64,000 nucleotides of DNA from positions 62,001 to 126,000 of the forward strand of contig JAJECX010000029.1 in the NCBI GenBank assembly GCA_022821805.1, read 5' to 3'. How positions within the stretch are numbered: the stretch's first letter is position 1; the number at the start of each line of letters is the position of its first letter. A model generated the notes under the pieces. That model did no database searches, was not told where the DNA came from, and was given only the letters and a program-made list of their open reading frames with translations. Source of the DNA: Anaerolineae bacterium (GTDB taxonomy: Bacteria > Chloroflexota > Anaerolineae > Aggregatilineales > Phototrophicaceae). The translations under genes and the position numbers were made by a program. Shown here one piece after another: positions 1 through 9,060 of the stretch.

Positions 1-1
1 C

Positions 2-211
2 CGTCCAGGCACACGTTATCGCCGTGTGGGCGACGTCGTCCATCGAGTACGCCTGGTCAATCGATCAGCTCGCGCCGGCAAACGCGGCGGCTTCCGCATC
101 GCGTATCATGTTGGCGCTGAATACAAGATAACTCTCATTGCGATTTGCGCACGGAGCGACTGCAGAGACCTCGACGAAACGCAGATTCGTCGATTCATAA
201 ATGAACTATAA
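2..211 (+). CDS. RelE/HigB-like toxin, C-terminal part (5' end outside window)
   Basis: The open frame runs in from the left edge without a stop and ends at a TAA. The visible 69 residues contain GKRGGFRIAYHV, then ITLIAICARSDCRDLD and the end QIRRFINEL. This is the layout of the C-terminal half of RelE/ParE/HigB-type mRNA-interferase toxins (K-x-GG-x-R-V-I-Y core, then Y-S-K-S-D/E-D-I, then a final helix ending in I-x-E-L). In the family these are ribosome-dependent RNases of about 100 residues paired with a small antitoxin. The antitoxin, upstream or downstream, is not visible; the next gene is an unrelated exporter on the other strand. The GTG at 26 is inside the domain and is not the true start. 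The call rests on motif likeness only. Confidence 0.55.
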   Translation, partial: RPGTRYRRVGDVVHRVRLVNRSARAGKRGGFRIAYHVGAEYKITLIAICARSDCRDLDETQIRRFINEL

Positions 212-226
212 GCTCGCATTCTCGCC

Positions 227-1963
227 CTACCGCGCCAGCTGCAAATCGTGCAAGCCGGCATACACGCCATCCGCCGCCAGCAACTCCTCATGACTGCCCT
301 GCTCGCAGATTCCCTTCGGCGTCAACACCAAAATGCGGTCGGCATTGCGGATCGTCGACAGCCGGTGGGCGATGACGAGCGTGCTGCGATTTTCGATCAG
401 CCGCTCCAATGACTGCTGCACGAGGCGCTCGCTTTCGTTGTCTAGCGCGCTGGTCGCCTCATCGAGGATAATCAGCGGCGGATCCTTCAAGAAGAGCCGC
501 GCAATGCTCAGCCGCTGGCGCTGACCGGCGGAAAGTTTGATGCCGCGCTGGCCGATCTCGGTGTCATAGCCATTTGGCAGCTCCATGATGAAGCCATGCG
601 CATAGGCTTTCTTCGCCGCGTCGATGATTTCTTCCTGGGTCGCGGCTGGTTTGCCGTAGCGGATGTTGTCCGCCACCGTTGCGCCGAAAAGGTAAACATC
701 CTGGGCGACCGCGCCAATATTGCGCCGCAGCGCGCGCAGGCTGTATTCGCGAATGTCGATACCATCGAGGAAGATGCGTCCGGCGTCGGCATCATAAAAG
801 CGCGGTATCAGCGCGCTAAGCGTCGTCTTACCCACGCCGGACGCGCCAACCAGCGCGACATATTCGCCGACGCGGATCTTCAGCGACAGGTCCTGCATGA
901 CCGTGCCGAAGTCGGCTCGGTAGCTGAAGCTCACGCGCTGCACGTCCAACTCGCCGCGCACCCGCTCCGGCACATACGCTGGCGCCGGATCTTGAATCGC
1001 CGGCGGCAACTCAATCATGTCCATAAAGCGGTGGAATCCGGTGATGCCCTCCTGATACCAGCGCGCGAAATTCACCAGCCGCCTTATCGGCTCAACCAAG
1101 ATGCCCACATACAACAAAAAAGTGATCAGGTCCGACAGATCGAGCGCCGCCCGCGTGATGGCGACCGCGCCGAATACCACGACAACCACCGTCATCAACT
1201 GCGTGAAAGCCTCCATCCCGCCGTAAAACAACCCCTCGCTCTTGTATTCCAGGCGGCGGCTCTCGACAAAGCGGGCGTTCGCCTCATCAAACTTCGCCTG
1301 CTCCCAATCTTCATTGGCAAAAGACTGCACGACACGGATGCCCGCCAGCGAGTCTTCCACCTGCGCATTGACCTGCGCCACGCGCTCCTTGCTCAAGCGC
1401 ATGGCTCGATTCATCTTGCGATTAAAGTGCAGGGAAAAGAGGAACATAAAGGGCAGGAAGGCAATCACGATGAGGCTCAAAACCGGGTGAATGCTCAGCG
1501 TGATCAGGAATACGCCAATGAATTTGACGATGCCCAGAAACAGATCCTCCGGTCCGTGATGCGCCAGCTCTGAGATTGCGAACAGGTCACTGGTGATTCG
1601 GGACATTAGCTGGCCCGTCTTCTGATCATCGTAGAAGCTGAAGGACAGCTTCTGATAATGGGCGAAAAGCTCGCGCCGCATGTCACGCTCCATCTTCGCG
1701 CCCATCATATGTCCCTGATAATCGACGAAGAGATTGCAGAGCGTATAGGCAACGACCAGCGCCAGCATGAGCAGCGCCATGACGGCGATTTCCCCTATTG
1801 GATCGGCGACGCCCGCGCCCAACAGATTCTGCGTGATATGTCGCACGCAGAGCGGCAGGATCAGCGTGATCGCCGAAACGACGAAAGCGCAAAGCAGATC
1901 TAGCGCCAGCGTGCCGAGGTATGGACGGTAAAATGACAGGAACTTTCGAGCGCGATAACTCAA
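227..1963 (-). CDS. ABC exporter, fused permease and ATPase (MsbA/BmrA type)
   Basis: A 578-residue half-transporter expected to work as a homodimer in the inner membrane, exporting lipids or drugs. The N-terminal ~320 residues form the six-helix type-1 exporter domain. The ATPase follows with Walker A GASGVGKTT near residue 373, signature LSAGQRQRL near 476, Walker B LIILDEATSAL near 494 and the H-loop IAHRLST. Length and order match the family. The start is a TTG with a good ribosome site: AAGGAG lies nine bases upstream at 1973-1978, and no better ATG is near. The gene stands alone, so the substrate cannot be named from context. Confidence 0.9.
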   Translation of the reverse strand: MSYRARKFLSFYRPYLGTLALDLLCAFVVSAITLILPLCVRHITQNLLGAGVADPIGEIAVMALLMLALVVAYTLCNLFVDYQGHMMGAKMERDMRRELFAHYQKLSFSFYDDQKTGQLMSRITSDLFAISELAHHGPEDLFLGIVKFIGVFLITLSIHPVLSLIVIAFLPFMFLFSLHFNRKMNRAMRLSKERVAQVNAQVEDSLAGIRVVQSFANEDWEQAKFDEANARFVESRRLEYKSEGLFYGGMEAFTQLMTVVVVVFGAVAITRAALDLSDLITFLLYVGILVEPIRRLVNFARWYQEGITGFHRFMDMIELPPAIQDPAPAYVPERVRGELDVQRVSFSYRADFGTVMQDLSLKIRVGEYVALVGASGVGKTTLSALIPRFYDADAGRIFLDGIDIREYSLRALRRNIGAVAQDVYLFGATVADNIRYGKPAATQEEIIDAAKKAYAHGFIMELPNGYDTEIGQRGIKLSAGQRQRLSIARLFLKDPPLIILDEATSALDNESERLVQQSLERLIENRSTLVIAHRLSTIRNADRILVLTPKGICEQGSHEELLAADGVYAGLHDLQLAR

Positions 1964-2100
1964 GCGAAGACTCCTTGACTATATGCCTAGCAGATTATAG
2001 CAGCAGCGGAATCAGTGCCTGATAAACATAGTACATTTGTGCTACGCATGTTATAATGGGCATAGAATGCGATGATTCACTGATAAGAGCGAGTGACAAG

Positions 2101-2727
2101 ATGTGGATTCGAGTTTCGTTCCTGTTGTTAGGAGCAATTATTATGGCCGGCTGCGGCGCCCTCGCGGCGGGAATTAGCGATGAGATGGCGCCGCAGATCA
2201 GCACCGAAGTCGCGATTCAAGTGGGGACAGCGGTTGTCGAGCAGGTTGGCGCAGCAGTTGCAGGCCAATCGACCACGGATGCTGCCGAGCGCGCGGCTGG
2301 CTATGAGGCGGAAGCCGGCAAAGAAATCGCGCAAGTCACCCGCGTCATCGACGGCGATACCATTGACGTGATGCTGAACGGCGTCAACACCCGCATCCGT
2401 TACTTGCAGATGAACACGCCGGAGCGCGACCAGCCCTGCTCCCGCGACGCAACGCAAGCTAACGCCGAACTCGTTGCCAGGAGGACGGTTCGCCTTGTAG
2501 CGGACAAAGAATTGGTCGATCCCTACGATCGCTTGCTGCGATACATCTACGTCGACGATGTCCTCGTCAATCGCGTACTGGTCGAGCAGGGCTGGGCTGA
2601 AGTCGTACTCTATCCGCCGAATGATTTGCACTATGACGAGTTCGTGAAGCTCGAACAGGAAGCGGCGGCGGCTGGACGAGGCTGTCACCCGACCGGCATT
2701 TTCGACGACGGCTCTTACACACGCTAA
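2101..2727 (+). CDS. Secreted thermonuclease-like lipoprotein (SNase domain)
   Basis: A 208-residue exported protein. It begins with a hydrophobic stretch ending IIMAGC, a typical lipobox with Cys18 as the lipidation site, so it should be anchored to the outer face of the membrane. An Ala/Gln-rich spacer follows, then a staphylococcal-nuclease fold from about residue 77. The fold shows VTRVIDGDTIDV, the catalytic-type R...PER segment (IRYLQMNTPERDQP) and DRLLRYIYVDD. Known relatives are Ca2+-dependent nucleases that cut DNA or RNA for nutrient use or defence. The longer frame from 2056 adds 15 residues ahead of the signal sequence and is unlikely. No operon partner is visible. Confidence 0.85.
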   Translation: MWIRVSFLLLGAIIMAGCGALAAGISDEMAPQISTEVAIQVGTAVVEQVGAAVAGQSTTDAAERAAGYEAEAGKEIAQVTRVIDGDTIDVMLNGVNTRIRYLQMNTPERDQPCSRDATQANAELVARRTVRLVADKELVDPYDRLLRYIYVDDVLVNRVLVEQGWAEVVLYPPNDLHYDEFVKLEQEAAAAGRGCHPTGIFDDGSYTR

Positions 2728-2873
2728 TGAGGAAGGCTTGGGCGGCTTACAGGGTCGCGTAGGTCGTGTGGACACAGACCGCCGACGCTGAACGTCACTC
2801 GCCCCTACACCTGAGCGAACGGATACGTTACAGTTGCGGCGTCTGACTGAACAAGGCGAAGTAATTTCCCGCG

Positions 2874-3428
2874 ATGACGGTAAAGCGACTGATCTATTAT
2901 CCGCAGGACGAGGCTTTGCTCCGGCAGAAGAGCCTGCGCGTCTCCAATCTCAAGAACAAACGACTCAAGCGCCTTGTTCAAGACCTGAAGGACACGCTCG
3001 AATCCCAGCCGGGCGCCGCCATCGCCGCCCCGCAAATCGGAGTCTTCAAACGCGTTGCTGTGGCTAAGTTTGGCCAGAACGACGACGATGACGAGCAGCC
3101 GATGCTCACACTGATCAATCCGGAGATCCTCGAAGCGGGCGAGCCCGCAACCGGCTTTGATGGCTGCTTGAGCATCCCCGACATCTACACCTGGGATACG
3201 CCGCGCCCGAGCTGGATTCGCTACCGCGCCTTGGGCGAAGACGGGAGACAAATCGTCGGCCGTGTTGAGGGCATGGACGCGCGCGTGCTGCATCATGAGA
3301 TAGACCACCTTGATGGCATACTCTTTCTCGATCGCCTGCGCAACCCGGACGAATTGTACACGCCAATCGCTGATGAAGACGGAAAAACAAAAATGGTCCG
3401 TCTTTCGGCGTTGCCGAGGATGAGCTGA
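2874..3428 (+). CDS. def: Peptide deformylase
   Basis: A 184-residue metalloenzyme that removes the N-formyl group from nascent proteins in the cytoplasm. All three family motifs are present: motif I as GAAIAAPQ (47-54), motif II DGCLS with the metal Cys98, and motif III HEIDHLDG (141-148) with two metal His and the catalytic Glu. Motif I departs from the usual G-x-G-x-A-A-x-Q (second Gly is Ala), and motif II has Asp for the usual Glu. The stop overlaps the next start by one base (TGATG), so the two genes are probably co-translated. Confidence 0.88.
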   Translation: MTVKRLIYYPQDEALLRQKSLRVSNLKNKRLKRLVQDLKDTLESQPGAAIAAPQIGVFKRVAVAKFGQNDDDDEQPMLTLINPEILEAGEPATGFDGCLSIPDIYTWDTPRPSWIRYRALGEDGRQIVGRVEGMDARVLHHEIDHLDGILFLDRLRNPDELYTPIADEDGKTKMVRLSALPRMS

Positions 3429-3967
3429 TGCCCAAGGAAGCGATGACAAAAGCAGCGCTTCACAAGCGCTTGACGACCAAGCTATCGGACGAGCGTATCG
3501 CCTTGATCCTCGAAGTGCTGGCGGCGACGCCGAACCGCCTGCATGAATTGCGCGCGGGCCTATCCGACCATGAGTTAGACCAGCCGCTCGGTCAAGGCGA
3601 GCGCAGCTTCAAACGGGACCTGACGCACCTTATCTACTGCGCCGAGCGGGGCGCGATTCCGGTATATTATGCCCTTGCAGCAGAGCAACCATTCATGCCG
3701 CGCATTCATGCCGAGCGCCAATGGGGCAAACTTCTGCGTTACGAGGCTTTCGAACTGCCGGACTTGTTTGCGTATTTCGCCTTCAATCGGCGAGCGCTGC
3801 TGAATGTGCTGCAGGGGCTGACCGCGCAGCAATGGGAACGGACTGCCCAGCCGGAAGGCAAGAAACGCAGTGAATCCGTCTATTACACCGCCCGCGGCTT
3901 GTGCCTGCACGAGCTCGGCCACCTGGAAGACCTGGCGGGAAAACTCGGCAAAAAACTCAGCCCTTGA
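3428..3967 (+). CDS. DinB-like four-helix protein
   Basis: A 179-residue protein with the look of the DinB/YfiT superfamily: mostly helical, with a central RDLTHLIYCAERG segment and a C-terminal HELGHLEDLAG. These place His residues as in the metal triad of DinB-type proteins, some of which act as thiol-dependent transferases or hydrolases. The start overlaps the stop of def, which suggests an operon. Its last 11 bases overlap the end of the convergent permease gene. The exact reaction is unknown. Confidence 0.6.
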   Translation: MPKEAMTKAALHKRLTTKLSDERIALILEVLAATPNRLHELRAGLSDHELDQPLGQGERSFKRDLTHLIYCAERGAIPVYYALAAEQPFMPRIHAERQWGKLLRYEAFELPDLFAYFAFNRRALLNVLQGLTAQQWERTAQPEGKKRSESVYYTARGLCLHELGHLEDLAGKLGKKLSP

Positions 3968-4829
3968 TGCCGGAGGTGGCGATGCTCTCAATGAAAGCCC
4001 GCTGCAGCGCCAGATAAAAAATCAGCACCGGGATGGTCACCATCGACAGGTAAGCCATAATCTCGCCCCAGGCGATATTCAGTTGGAAGAAGTATTGCAA
4101 GCCGACCATGATCGGGCGCAGTTCTTCCGAGCGGATGGTCATCAGCGGCCATAGGTAGGCGTTCCACATGATCAAGAATTTGAGAATGGCGGCCGTCGCC
4201 AGAATCGGTCCGGCGATGGGCATAATGATGCGCGCGTAGATCTGCCAAATGCTGGCGCCGTCAATCCGCGCCGCCTCGACCAGCTCGTCGGGCAGATCGC
4301 GGAAGTACTGATAGAACAGAAAGATGCCCAGCGAGTCCGCGATAAAGGGGATGATCTGCACATGGTAAGAATTCAGCCAGCCGATCTCAATGCCCTGCGG
4401 ACCAATCCAGGGCAGGTTGTTGGCAATCAGCAGCATCGGGATGGCGACGACCTCGAAGGGCACGATGAAGGTGGCGATGATCAAAGACAGCACAAACGCT
4501 TTACCGCGCCATTGCAGGAAGGCGAAAGAAAAAGCCGCCATCGAATTGAGCAAGATGCTCGCCCCGACCGAAACCGCAGTCGTAAATACCGAATTAAAGG
4601 CGAAGCGCGCAATTGGCACCCGTTCAAAGGCATCCGCATAGTTGTTCAGCGAGATGTCCCCCACCGGCAAGAAGGCGCGCAAAGACGCCGAATCCCGCAA
4701 GAGCTGCAGATCCGGCTTGAGCGACGACATCACCATGAAGAGGATGGGGAATATGAAAATCGCCGCGATCAGAATCAGCAGCGCGTAACGCAGGCTGAGG
4801 CTCAGTCTCTCTCTTGTCTCGTAGCTCAT
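3957..4829 (-). CDS. Sugar ABC transporter permease, MalG type (cluster 1)
   Basis: A 290-residue inner-membrane permease with six predicted helices. The cytoplasmic EAA loop reads ELVEAARIDGASIWQIYARI, which docks to the ATPase in MalG-family importers. It ends ATSGIKG, as these proteins often do (IKG tail). It lies 11 bases after the MalF-type gene and is last in the order GH32, binding protein, MalF, MalG. It should form the channel with the MalF partner. No ATPase gene is in the cluster, so a shared MsmK/UgpC-type ATPase elsewhere is implied. Confidence 0.9.
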   Translation of the reverse strand: MSYETRERLSLSLRYALLILIAAIFIFPILFMVMSSLKPDLQLLRDSASLRAFLPVGDISLNNYADAFERVPIARFAFNSVFTTAVSVGASILLNSMAAFSFAFLQWRGKAFVLSLIIATFIVPFEVVAIPMLLIANNLPWIGPQGIEIGWLNSYHVQIIPFIADSLGIFLFYQYFRDLPDELVEAARIDGASIWQIYARIIMPIAGPILATAAILKFLIMWNAYLWPLMTIRSEELRPIMVGLQYFFQLNIAWGEIMAYLSMVTIPVLIFYLALQRAFIESIATSGIKG

Positions 4830-4840
4830 CGCAGTCGTGA

Positions 4841-5977
4841 CTAGTTCTTTTCCCGCGTAATATAGCGCTGCACCATTGCGATGGTGAATACGATGACGAA
4901 GAGGATGACCGAAATCGCCGCGCCTTCGGCGATGTCTTGTTTGTCATAACCGCGCTGCACCGCCTGAAAAACGACCGACTGCGTCGCGTCTAGCGGTCCG
5001 CCGCGCGTCATGACGTCAACCTGCACAAATAAACCCATCGCCTGAATCGTGATGACAATCAGCACCAGCACCGCCGTATTGCGCAAGCCAGGCCAGGTGA
5101 CATAGCGGAATTTCTGAAAGGCGCCGGCGCCGTCCAAGCCCGCCGCTTCGTAGAGGCTCGCCGGAATCGTCTGCAAACCCGCCAGCCAAATGACCATGTG
5201 GAATCCCACCGCTTGCCAGACCGACATCGCCATTATCGCCGGCAGGGCGGTGTATGGATTGCCCAGCCAATCGACCGGCTGAAAACTGCCGAAGCTGATG
5301 ATGCCCAATATCGTGTTGAGCAAGCCGTTGTGGCCGTCATAGATGAAGCGCCACAGCAGCGACACGACCACCATCGAGACGACTACGGGCGCGAAATAGA
5401 TCGAGCGAAAGACATTGATGAAGGGCAGCGCTTGATTGAGCAGGAGCGCGAGCAGCAGCGCTAAGCCGCCTTGCAGCGGCGCGATGACGGCGGCGAAGAT
5501 CAGCGTGTTGATCAAGGCGCGCAGAAAGACGACATCGCCGACGAGGATGACGGTGCGGTTATCGTCCGACTGCCAGGATGTGAATTCGCGCAGCCCGTCC
5601 AACTCGGGATAATCCGGATTGTTTCGCGTGAATTCGCGCAAGCGAGGATAGCTCAAGCTTCCGCCATCATAGACGTAGGCGCCGCTTTCGTCCCGCTCCG
5701 GCTCCAGGGTGAAGGTACGAATTGTCAGCAAACGCTCGAAGTTGCGTAAGCCGACCCATTCGGCCGGGTTGGGGGAGATGAGCCGCTGGTTGGTGAAAGA
5801 GATAACAAATGCCATCAAGAAGGGAATCACGAGAAACACAGTCAGTATGACCAGCGCCGGCAACGCCATCAGCCAGCCCATAATCGCGTCGTTGCGCTGG
5901 TAGAGCGGCGCGTCTCTTGGCAAGAGCAAGCGGACCCAAAGCGGCGCGTTCTTTCGGGCGGTTGCTGCTGAAATCAC
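4841..5977 (-). CDS. Sugar ABC transporter permease, MalF type (cluster 1)
   Basis: An inner-membrane permease of about 378 residues. The EAA loop is LYEAAGLDGAGAFQKFRYV. Between the first two helices there is a long exported loop of about 80 residues (charged, from LTIRTFTLEPERDE to FTSWQSDDNRT), longer than in most CUT1 permeases and reminiscent of the MalF P2 loop that touches the binding protein. The frame is open to a GTG at 5995, but the GTG at 5977 has AAGGA seven bases upstream and is preferred. It is co-directional with the binding protein upstream and MalG downstream. Confidence 0.88.
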   Translation of the reverse strand: MISAATARKNAPLWVRLLLPRDAPLYQRNDAIMGWLMALPALVILTVFLVIPFLMAFVISFTNQRLISPNPAEWVGLRNFERLLTIRTFTLEPERDESGAYVYDGGSLSYPRLREFTRNNPDYPELDGLREFTSWQSDDNRTVILVGDVVFLRALINTLIFAAVIAPLQGGLALLLALLLNQALPFINVFRSIYFAPVVVSMVVVSLLWRFIYDGHNGLLNTILGIISFGSFQPVDWLGNPYTALPAIMAMSVWQAVGFHMVIWLAGLQTIPASLYEAAGLDGAGAFQKFRYVTWPGLRNTAVLVLIVITIQAMGLFVQVDVMTRGGPLDATQSVVFQAVQRGYDKQDIAEGAAISVILFVIVFTIAMVQRYITREKN

Positions 5978-6090
5978 TAGGTTGTCCTTCAACACTATGC
6001 GAGGACGGATACGATCTGCGGAGGCTAGCGCGCGTTAACTCTATTATTCGGATGGAGGGCGAGCGTTTTGCTCGGCGAATACCGGGGAGG

Positions 6091-6117
6091 CGTGGGCGAC
6101 TCTGGGAGCCGCCCACG
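6091..6117 (-). promoter_or_regulatory. Intercistronic hairpin between binding protein and permease genes
   Basis: A perfect 8-bp inverted repeat (CGTGGGCG ... CGCCCACG) with an 11-base loop lies 23 bases after the stop of the binding-protein gene. There is no T-run on the transcribed side, so it is not a classic terminator. In many sugar importer operons such hairpins stabilise the binding-protein mRNA or attenuate read-through into the permeases. That role is inferred here. Confidence 0.5.
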
Positions 6118-6139
6118 ATTTACAGTTGGTAAAGCCTGC

Positions 6140-7408
6140 TTACATTTCGAAGCCGTAGCCGCCGTTGTCTTCGATGTCCTGCTCGATTTCGTCGACGGCG
6201 GCGTCCAGGGTGTCTTGGACATCCGCGCCGTTGGCGATATCGGCGAAGACTTTTTCGACGATGAGCCCCATGGTGGCGTAACCGGGCGTGACGGGCCGCA
6301 CGAGCGCCTGCCGGTTGCTGAGCTCGAAGAAGACCTCAAGCAGACCGCCCTCGGAGTAGTATTCCGAGATCGCGGCTGCGCCAGAGGTGGACGGGATCAA
6401 GCCGATGCCATCGCTGAAGGCAGCCAGGTATTCGTCCTGAATCGCGAACTCAATGAAGGCGTTGGCGCCCTCTTTATTCTTGCTGGAAGACGAAATGCCG
6501 AATTGCCAGGAGGCGGCGCCGATGGTCGAGCCGTTGCCGAAGTCGGGCGCGGGCAGGAAGAGCGCGTCATCACCGAGAGCATCGAGCGCCGTGATGGCAG
6601 CCCAGTTACCGTTCCATTGCAAGGCATAGCGGCCGTCAATAAAGCCGGTCTCACGGTCAGCGCCATCCTGCGAGGTGCCCGGCGCCAAACCACGCTCGAA
6701 CAAGCTCTGCCACCATTCGCCGAAGGCTATGCCGGCGTCGCCGTTCAGGACGCCTTCCGCGCTTAGGTAGGTCGAGCGGTCGATCAGGTCGCCGCCGAAG
6801 CTCTGCAGGAAGGGCGCGAAGGCGTAGTTATACCACTCGCCGGCCCAAGCCATTCCCACATCAAAGGCGTACTCGAATTCACCGGTGGCCTGGAGCGTCT
6901 CCAGAATGCCGTCAAATTCGTCGCCAGTCCAGGGATCGTCCAAGGTCGGGATGCGAATATCATTCGCTTCCAAATCCGAGCGCCGCGCGTAAATGGCGAC
7001 AGCCGCGTCCCACAAACCTACCGAATAAACTTCGCCGTTCCAGCTGCCGATGGCGCCGGGCAGGAAGTCGTCCAGCGCGCCTTCGGACAGGTTGAGCGGC
7101 GCCATGTAACCAGCCCAAGCCCAACCCGGCATGACGGGACCATCGACATCGATGATATCGGGCAGGTCGCCGGCTAGCGCCGCGGCCACGATGGAGGAGT
7201 TGTAGGATCCTTGCGGGAATTCTTCGAGCGCGACGGTGTAATCGGATTGGGAGGCGTTGAAGTCGTCGATGATCCCGATCAGGATCGAGCGCTCGATTTC
7301 GTTGCCAGCGCCGTGGTACCACAGGCTGAGCTCGGTTTGAGCGGAGGCGAGTCCGCTAAAAGTGACCAACATGATCACGACTATCAGGAGCGATACAGCT
7401 TTCTTCAT
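6140..7408 (-). CDS. Extracellular sugar-binding protein (cluster 1)
   Basis: A 422-residue solute-binding protein of the CUT1 family (SBP_bac_1 type). It starts with a clear signal peptide (MKKAVSLLIVVIML to GLASAQ). The mature part shows the usual fold cues: ELSLWYHGAGNEIERSI near the start, AALAGDLPDIIDVDG, and the C-terminal QALVRPVTPGYATMG. It has no lipobox Cys, so it would be soluble or held by the signal helix. It sits between the GH32 gene and the two permeases, so the ligand is probably sucrose, inulin fragments or another fructoside. Confidence 0.9.
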   Translation of the reverse strand: MKKAVSLLIVVIMLVTFSGLASAQTELSLWYHGAGNEIERSILIGIIDDFNASQSDYTVALEEFPQGSYNSSIVAAALAGDLPDIIDVDGPVMPGWAWAGYMAPLNLSEGALDDFLPGAIGSWNGEVYSVGLWDAAVAIYARRSDLEANDIRIPTLDDPWTGDEFDGILETLQATGEFEYAFDVGMAWAGEWYNYAFAPFLQSFGGDLIDRSTYLSAEGVLNGDAGIAFGEWWQSLFERGLAPGTSQDGADRETGFIDGRYALQWNGNWAAITALDALGDDALFLPAPDFGNGSTIGAASWQFGISSSSKNKEGANAFIEFAIQDEYLAAFSDGIGLIPSTSGAAAISEYYSEGGLLEVFFELSNRQALVRPVTPGYATMGLIVEKVFADIANGADVQDTLDAAVDEIEQDIEDNGGYGFEM

Positions 7409-7525
7409 TTCAACCTCGTCAGTCTAACTAAATGGGCGATACCTTAAAACAAGCCATGAAGGGCTCTTGCGGATTTCAACAGGCGGCTCCTTTACTTCTG
7501 ACGGGCAGGTAATCAAGCTGGTAGA

Positions 7526-8920
7526 TCACCAGATCGATGACATTTCCCAAATGTCCATGTGCTTCAACGCGGCCGCGCCGAGGACGCGCAAGCCCTGGTT
7601 CTCGGCGTCAGTCGGATAAAAGCGGCTGGTGATTCGGCTGCGTCCGTTGGCGATGACTTCGATGACGGAGCCATCAAGCAGCACGCGCAGCTGCAGATCT
7701 TCGTCCGCGTCCAGAGGATGCGGAATGCCCTCGGGCGCGCAGTCGAGACCGGGGGCGGGACCGGCATAGCGGCGGTGGATACGCAAGGTCTGCAGCCCGC
7801 GATCGTAGGTGATCGCCACGCCCTCGCGCCCATCGGCGGACAGCGCGACTTCAATGCCGCAGCATTCGGCGGCGTTCGCATCAAAGGTCGCGTCGATATC
7901 AAGCGACAGGCCGCGAACTGACAAGACATCGCCGGTGAGGTCATCGGCGCTGAAATGGCGACGCGAGCCGCGGAGCGCTTGGATCTCGGGCACGGGCTGG
8001 CTGACGAGGCGATTCTTGGCATCGAGGCTCAGGACGCGCGGCACAGCTTGTACGCCCGTCCAGCCGGATTGATATTGCAAGTCGAAGCTGCGCCCTTCAC
8101 GAATCCAGGAATAGATCAGCGTTCGCCCGCTTTCGTCCCTGTGGACGAGGCTAGCGTAGCTGTCACCGACATCGTAGACCATTTCGCGCTCGGGGATGAA
8201 GCAGTGGTTTTCGAGCGAGCCGACCAGGTAGATCGTCTGCGTCGGATGCACGTCGGCCTGCATGGAGATAATCAGCACGCGCTTGTCGCCCAGGCGGAAG
8301 AAGTTAGATAATTCGAAGTTGCGGCCGCTGCGCGCTTTTTCGCCGATGTAGAGCGGCCCCAGATAGTCCCAGTCGATCAAGTCGGCCGAGCGATAGAGCA
8401 GCACTGCGCCGCCGACGCCGACGATATGCGTGGACAGGGTCATATACCAAGCGCTGTCTTCCCTCCACACATAGGGATCGCGGAAGTGCTGCGTCTGGCC
8501 CAGCGAGTCGGGCGGATCGCCGATGACGGGGTTGCCGGCGAATTTCTCCCATAGCGTTAGGTCTTGGTTGCCGCGCGCCATACACTGCGTCTGTACGCTG
8601 TAGTCGTCATTGACGCCGGTGTAGAAGGCGACGGGACTGCCATTGTCATTGACGACGCTGCCGGACCAAATGCCACCGCGATCGGGCGAGTTCGGCGTCG
8701 GCGCGATGGCGATCGGCAGCTCTTGCCAATGCACGAGGTCGTCGCTGACGGCGTGGCCCCAATTCATATTGGCGTGGTAGGCGCCATCGGGATTGTATTG
8801 GAAGAATAGGTGGTAGCGCCCCTTCCACTGAATCACGCCGTTGGGATCGTTCATCCAGTTGGCGGCCGGCAGGAAGTGGTATGTGGGACGATGGAAATCG
8901 TTTTTGACAGCTGACGCCAT
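7526..8920 (-). CDS. Glycoside hydrolase family 32 (sucrose/fructan hydrolase)
   Basis: A 464-residue beta-fructosidase that should release fructose from sucrose or short fructans. The family signature NWMNDPNG is at residues 21-28, with Asp25 as nucleophile. The transition-state motif FRDPYVW is near residue 146. The third motif, usually E-C-P, appears as NFELSNFF near residue 201: the acid/base Glu is kept but Cys-Pro is Leu-Ser. The five-bladed domain is followed by a short beta-sandwich (IDATFDANAAECCGIEV). There is no signal peptide, so it acts on sugar already imported by the adjacent ABC genes. The specific fructoside is not known. Confidence 0.9.
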   Translation of the reverse strand: MASAVKNDFHRPTYHFLPAANWMNDPNGVIQWKGRYHLFFQYNPDGAYHANMNWGHAVSDDLVHWQELPIAIAPTPNSPDRGGIWSGSVVNDNGSPVAFYTGVNDDYSVQTQCMARGNQDLTLWEKFAGNPVIGDPPDSLGQTQHFRDPYVWREDSAWYMTLSTHIVGVGGAVLLYRSADLIDWDYLGPLYIGEKARSGRNFELSNFFRLGDKRVLIISMQADVHPTQTIYLVGSLENHCFIPEREMVYDVGDSYASLVHRDESGRTLIYSWIREGRSFDLQYQSGWTGVQAVPRVLSLDAKNRLVSQPVPEIQALRGSRRHFSADDLTGDVLSVRGLSLDIDATFDANAAECCGIEVALSADGREGVAITYDRGLQTLRIHRRYAGPAPGLDCAPEGIPHPLDADEDLQLRVLLDGSVIEVIANGRSRITSRFYPTDAENQGLRVLGAAALKHMDIWEMSSIW

Positions 8921-8964
8921 CGGTGACTCAGCGAGCCTCCGGATTATTCATTTTTCTAAAATAT

Positions 8965-8976
8965 GGTTTCGTTACC
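8965..8976. promoter_or_regulatory. Possible LacI-type operator
   Basis: GGTTTCGTTACC has matching outer trinucleotides (GGT/ACC) and a central CG, as in LacI-family operators. It lies 45 bases upstream of the GH32 start, between that gene and the LacI remnant. The inner positions are not symmetric, so this is a weak call made largely from position. Confidence 0.25.
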
Positions 8977-9060
8977 ACAGTGTTAGTGTAATTGAGCCGC
9001 ACAAGATATTGCAAGTGGCGATTTCTTTTCCACTCGAGGAGATTTAGCAGACATAGCTGA

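Noticed and set aside
596-1573. 325-residue frame on the plus strand
   Set aside because: It is antisense to the ABC exporter, has low-complexity Arg/His/Gln-rich composition and shows no family motif.
2128-2775. 215-residue minus-strand frame
   Set aside because: Antisense to the SNase lipoprotein, no recognisable motif.
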